A DNA stretch of 8,342 nt from Synergistaceae bacterium. Lineage in GTDB: Bacteria > Synergistota > Synergistia > Synergistales > Synergistaceae. Under the pieces are notes generated by a model. That model was not told the DNA's origin. It saw nothing but the letters and a program-made list of their open reading frames with translations, and made no database searches. Made by a program: the position numbers and the translations under genes. Positions 5,669 through 8,342 of this stretch are shown piece after piece (the first letter of the stretch is position 1; the number at the start of each line of letters is the position of its first letter). The stretch lies in the NCBI GenBank assembly GCA_030539135.1, contig JAUNSQ010000067.1, positions 1 to 8,342 of the forward strand, written 5' to 3'.

Positions 5669-6319
5669 ATGGGATTTATCTCTCAGTTTTTCGCGCAGTG
5701 CGCGTCAATGTTTGGAGACCTTATAACATGGCTGGTCAATGTCATAGGACACATGGGCTATCCGGGGATCATCAGCCTGATGTTTTTGGAATCGTCCTTC
5801 TTTCCTTTCCCAAGCGAAGTGGTAGTGCCGCCGGCGGGATATTTAGCGTGGAAGGGCGAGATGAATCTAATACTCGTGATCCTGTCAGGTATATTCGGCA
5901 GTATCCTTGGCGGACTGTTCAACTATTGGATAGCCGTCAAATGGGGACGCCCGTTCTTTGAAAAATATGGGAAGTATTTTTTCGTGACGCATGAGTCGCT
6001 CGACAAGGCGGAAGTGTTCTTCGCCAAGCACGGACACATAAGCACGTTCACCGGAAGGCTGCTCCCTGTCATCCGTCAGTACATCTCGCTCCCCGCCGGG
6101 CTCGCTAGAATGCCGCTTGGTTCGTTCTGCACCTATACGGCGCTGGGATCAGGGATATGGGTCGTTGTACTCGCGCTCACTGGCTACTTTCTCGGAAGCA
6201 GTCAGGCGCTGATACATCAGGAGATAAAAAAGATATCCTTCATGCTCATCGCGGGATGCGCTGCCCTGATCGTAGTATATATTTGGAGATACAAGAAGAA
6301 GAATAAAAAAGACGCATAA
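5669..6319 (+). CDS. DedA family integral membrane protein
   Basis: DedA proteins are polytopic inner-membrane proteins of the SNARE-associated/VTT family. Some members translocate undecaprenyl phosphate or other phospholipids, and loss affects envelope stress and membrane potential. The 216-residue length is typical. Visible are a first hydrophobic segment with a family-typical acidic turn, LESSFFPFPSE (40-50, Glu41 and Glu50), and a second membrane segment with GSILGG (77-82). An amphipathic stretch follows, then the conserved block TGRLLPVIRQYISLPAG (128-144), whose Arg130 and Arg136 are characteristic. Two more helices come next, and the basic tail KKKNKKDA fits a cytoplasmic C-terminus. 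AGGAGG six bases upstream makes the ATG certain. The gene is transcribed alone, divergent from the rimO operon and convergent with dtnK, and ends at a strong terminator. The exact lipid substrate cannot be inferred. Confidence 0.95.
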   Translation: MGFISQFFAQCASMFGDLITWLVNVIGHMGYPGIISLMFLESSFFPFPSEVVVPPAGYLAWKGEMNLILVILSGIFGSILGGLFNYWIAVKWGRPFFEKYGKYFFVTHESLDKAEVFFAKHGHISTFTGRLLPVIRQYISLPAGLARMPLGSFCTYTALGSGIWVVVLALTGYFLGSSQALIHQEIKKISFMLIAGCAALIVVYIWRYKKKNKKDA

Positions 6320-6324
6320 ACTGT

Positions 6325-6357
6325 AAAACGCCGCCCTTAAAGGCGGCGTTCATTTTT
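6325..6357 (+). terminator. Intrinsic terminator between convergent dedA and dtnK
   Basis: AACGCCGCC (6327-6335) and GGCGGCGTT (6342-6350) form a perfect 9-bp GC-rich stem with a 6-base loop, eight bases after the dedA stop. TTTTT at 6353-6357 follows on the plus strand after CA. On the minus strand the stem runs into TTTTAC, so the same hairpin may also stop transcription coming from dtnK, about 23 bases after its stop codon. Confidence 0.9.
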
Positions 6358-6372
6358 GATCAGTGCCGTATG

Positions 6373-7617
6373 CTAGGGTCTCCTGACGTAATCGAATATT
6401 TCTTTTACTGTGTCTTCCCCGCCAAAACCGCCTGACTTTGAAATGAGAAGTATGTCGCCGTCAGGGAGGGTCGCTTTGCTTATTACGACGCCGGAGGTTA
6501 TCTCCCCTATCGGCGCTATCGTCGAACACTTTAGCCTGTTCATTATGCTTACGAGCGTATCGCCGCCAAAGACGGCCAGCACGTCAGGGCGCACTTTCCG
6601 CATGGCCTCTGCGGCCATATCGGAGATATTCTCCATCGTCATCTGCCGCTTTTCTTCACGCTCTCCACTGTCAAAATCCATCAGCGTGTCTTTTTCATTT
6701 CCTTGGCTGCCCAGCGACTCAATTACAACAATGCCGTCGGATTTCAAACTTTCTTTTACTAAATCGAAGAACTCAGAGTGCTTGCCCTCGCGCCAATAGT
6801 TCTCTCCCTGCGTCTGCTCGTCGCTCAAGGATATCACAGGGTAGCCCCGCTCTCTCGCGGCTCTTATCTGGCGCAACGTGATATCGTTGAGACTGCCTGA
6901 TATCACGAGCAAAGTTCTGTCTTTTCCACCGCGCACGATATGCTCTTTCCCCTTGTCCAACTTCAGCAGTTCCGGCAAGTATTCCGCAAACCCGGCGCAT
7001 CCGGCGATTGCGCGCGTAGATCTTTCCTTTGACAGGAGTCCGGCAATTTTTGAAAGGTCTTCCTCCGTTTCGGCATCGTGCACGCGAACGGCAGGATACT
7101 CTTCGGCTTTGGCGCCGCCCGTCGTGACATGCACGTCGCTCTCTTCCGCTATTATGTTCGGAATATATGAATCGATGACAGGGTCGAACGGATCAGAGCC
7201 AAAGACTGAGTCCGAAACCTTTACTCCGTCTATATAGTGCCAGCCGCCGCGCGTGATCCTATGGTTCTTCGGAAACGCGGGAATAAACTCTAGCTGCCTT
7301 GTGCCAGCCGCGTCGAGCAGCGCGTGAAGCTCCGCGCCAATATTTCCGCGCAGGGCAGAATCTGTCTTCTTATATATAGAGGGGACTCCCGCTCCGTATG
7401 CCGTAACGGCGGCGTTGTATACCTTTCTGTAAGCTGTCGGGGGTTTGTCATGGCGGCTCTCGATGTCGATTACAAACACTTCCGCCTCTTCGTCGATAAC
7501 AGGCATATTATCGTCGCCTCCGAAGGCGACGGCGGTCGATATGCCCCTCTTGGCGAGCTGTACGCCGGTGTCGAGCGCTCCGGTGAAGTCGTCGGCGATG
7601 ATCAGCAGCTTGTTCAT
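6373..7617 (-). CDS. dtnK: Four-carbon acid sugar kinase, probable D-threonate kinase
   Basis: Members of this family (DUF1537, DtnK/OtnK) phosphorylate four-carbon sugar acids at the 4-hydroxyl with ATP. The 414-residue length is typical. The substrate-binding N-terminal domain shows IADDFTGALDTGVQ (7-20) and KKTDSALRGN (83-92), followed by PAFPKNHRIT and the DPFDP motif. The nucleotide-binding C-terminal domain shows FGGDT and a run through PIGEITSGVV to SKSGGFGGEDT. The gene overlaps the stop of pdxA2 by four bases (ATGA, 7617-7614), so the two are co-translated. PdxA2 as partner, rather than OtnC and OtnI, points to the D-threonate route: the kinase makes 4-phospho-D-threonate, which PdxA2 oxidises. 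D-erythronate is an alternative substrate. No transporter or regulator is within the window. The family is certain; the substrate rests on context. Confidence 0.9.
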   Translation of the reverse strand: MNKLLIIADDFTGALDTGVQLAKRGISTAVAFGGDDNMPVIDEEAEVFVIDIESRHDKPPTAYRKVYNAAVTAYGAGVPSIYKKTDSALRGNIGAELHALLDAAGTRQLEFIPAFPKNHRITRGGWHYIDGVKVSDSVFGSDPFDPVIDSYIPNIIAEESDVHVTTGGAKAEEYPAVRVHDAETEEDLSKIAGLLSKERSTRAIAGCAGFAEYLPELLKLDKGKEHIVRGGKDRTLLVISGSLNDITLRQIRAARERGYPVISLSDEQTQGENYWREGKHSEFFDLVKESLKSDGIVVIESLGSQGNEKDTLMDFDSGEREEKRQMTMENISDMAAEAMRKVRPDVLAVFGGDTLVSIMNRLKCSTIAPIGEITSGVVISKATLPDGDILLISKSGGFGGEDTVKEIFDYVRRP

Positions 7618-8342
7618 TGTTTGCCAAACTTTACGTTAGCCATCGTAATGGCCATGTCGATAGCGTCCACAAGGCTCTCCTCGTTCGCGCGTCCCTCGCC
7701 CGCCTTGCCGAACGCCGTCCCGTGGTCGACGCTCGTGCGTATCACGGGAAGTCCTATCGTAGAATTGACCCCCGTCATCGACGAGTAAGTGTTCGTCTTG
7801 AGGTCGAGCTTGAACCCGCTGAGCTTGAGAGGAATGTGCCCCTGATCGTGGTACATCGCGACAACTATGTCGTATTGACCGCCGAGGGCCTTGACGAAAA
7901 CTGTGTCTGGCGGCACGGGGCCGTCAACGTTCATCCCCTTCGCGCGGCACCTTTCGATCGCGGGCTTTATAGACATCTCTTCCTCGTCTCCAAAAAGTCC
8001 GTTCTCCGAGCAGTGCGCGTTGAGCCCGGCGACCGCGATACGTGGGGCGTCGACGCCAAGCAGGCGCATCGCCTCTTTCGCGAGGTCTATCGCGGCTTCG
8101 ACGCGCGCGGGGTTCTTGCGGATAATGTCGCAGGCGTCGCGCATCGAGACGTGCGTCGTTACATGGATGACGCGCAGGCTTGGAGACGTCAGCAGCATTC
8201 CAAAATCCTTAGTATTGGTGTAGTGGGCGAAAATTTCCGTATGGCCGGAGAAATGATGTCCCGCCATATTGATAGCCTCTTTATTTATCGGACCGGTAAC
8301 GACCGCGTGAGCTTTGTCGGCCATAGTAAACTCTATCGCCTT
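7614..8342 (-). CDS. pdxA2: 4-phospho-D-threonate 3-dehydrogenase PdxA2 (5' end outside the window)
   Basis: The visible 242 codons are the C-terminal three quarters of a protein of about 330 residues; the frame is open to the right edge (KAIEFT precedes the Met at 8324), so that Met is internal. PdxA-family enzymes are NAD-dependent, divalent-metal-binding dehydrogenases/decarboxylases. PdxA2 oxidises 4-phospho-D-threonate or -erythronate to give dihydroxyacetone phosphate and CO2. Visible motifs are GPINKEAI, GHTE (metal His), GLNAHCSENGLFGDEE (second His), MYHDQGHIPLK (third His) and IRTSVDHGTAF. The reading HDQGHIPLK instead of HDQGLPVLK separates PdxA2 from the vitamin B6 enzyme PdxA. 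The overlap with dtnK supports the catabolic role. The region GLNAHCSEN differs from the more usual GLNPHAGE, a variation worth noting but outside the metal ligands. Confidence 0.92.
   Translation of the reverse strand, partial: KAIEFTMADKAHAVVTGPINKEAINMAGHHFSGHTEIFAHYTNTKDFGMLLTSPSLRVIHVTTHVSMRDACDIIRKNPARVEAAIDLAKEAMRLLGVDAPRIAVAGLNAHCSENGLFGDEEEMSIKPAIERCRAKGMNVDGPVPPDTVFVKALGGQYDIVVAMYHDQGHIPLKLSGFKLDLKTNTYSSMTGVNSTIGLPVIRTSVDHGTAFGKAGEGRANEESLVDAIDMAITMANVKFGKQ

Noticed and set aside
7324..7788. 154-codon plus-strand open frame antisense to dtnK and pdxA2
   Set aside because: It lies across two confidently assigned overlapping genes and has no binding site or motif.
8322..8324. ATG at 8324 as the true start of pdxA2
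   Set aside because: The frame is open to the window edge, the preceding residues fit the family, and about 90 N-terminal residues would otherwise be missing.
1..8342. Mobile elements, CRISPR arrays, tRNA or rRNA genes
   Set aside because: I looked for direct repeats with regular spacing, transposase motifs, long terminal inverted repeats and tRNA-like folds and saw none. The content is consistently chromosomal housekeeping and catabolism.

Overview
The window is an 8.3 kb piece of an ordinary bacterial chromosome. Genes are dense, of roughly mid-50s % GC, and mostly packed on the minus strand. No mobile elements, RNA genes or CRISPR arrays are visible. The combination of rimO, pgpA, cinA, thpR and recA in a row, and a RecA with an enlarged L2 loop, suggests an anaerobic bacterium of the Synergistota or a Firmicutes-like lineage. 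That placement is an inference from gene order and protein character, not a database result.

Layout, left to right. (1) At 1-47 is the first 15 codons of an unidentified, very basic minus-strand protein that runs off the window. It is preceded by a near-consensus promoter (88-115) and a dyad or hairpin at its predicted mRNA 5' end. (2) A roughly 220-base AT-rich gap without a gene, then a strong intrinsic terminator for recA (335-367). (3) recA (398-1537, minus) with its own extended -10 promoter and a perfect 16-bp palindrome over its predicted start point. (4) A compact minus-strand operon upstream of it, read from high to low coordinates: an asparaginase-fold protein without catalytic residues, rimO, pgpA, cinA C-terminal domain (pncC type), thpR. 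The first three junctions are 4-base ATGA overlaps; the thpR start appears to be a CTG inside a hairpin. (5) A 230-base divergent regulatory region (5437-5668) with two adjacent dyads. (6) dedA on the plus strand, closed by a terminator (6325-6357) shared with the convergent pair to its right. (7) dtnK-pdxA2 (minus), also joined by an ATGA overlap; pdxA2 is cut by the right edge.

Functionally the central operon is housekeeping: ribosomal protein S12 methylthiolation (RimO), phosphatidylglycerol synthesis (PgpA), pyridine nucleotide salvage (CinA/PncC), RNA 2',3'-cyclic phosphate processing (ThpR), and recombination (RecA). dedA encodes a membrane protein of the undecaprenyl-phosphate/lipid translocase family. 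dtnK-pdxA2 forms a two-step catabolic route from D-threonate (possibly D-erythronate) to dihydroxyacetone phosphate. No clearly new system was found. The most interesting points are the apparently inactive asparaginase homologue heading the rimO operon, the start-codon hairpin of thpR, and the palindromes at the recA and divergent promoters.
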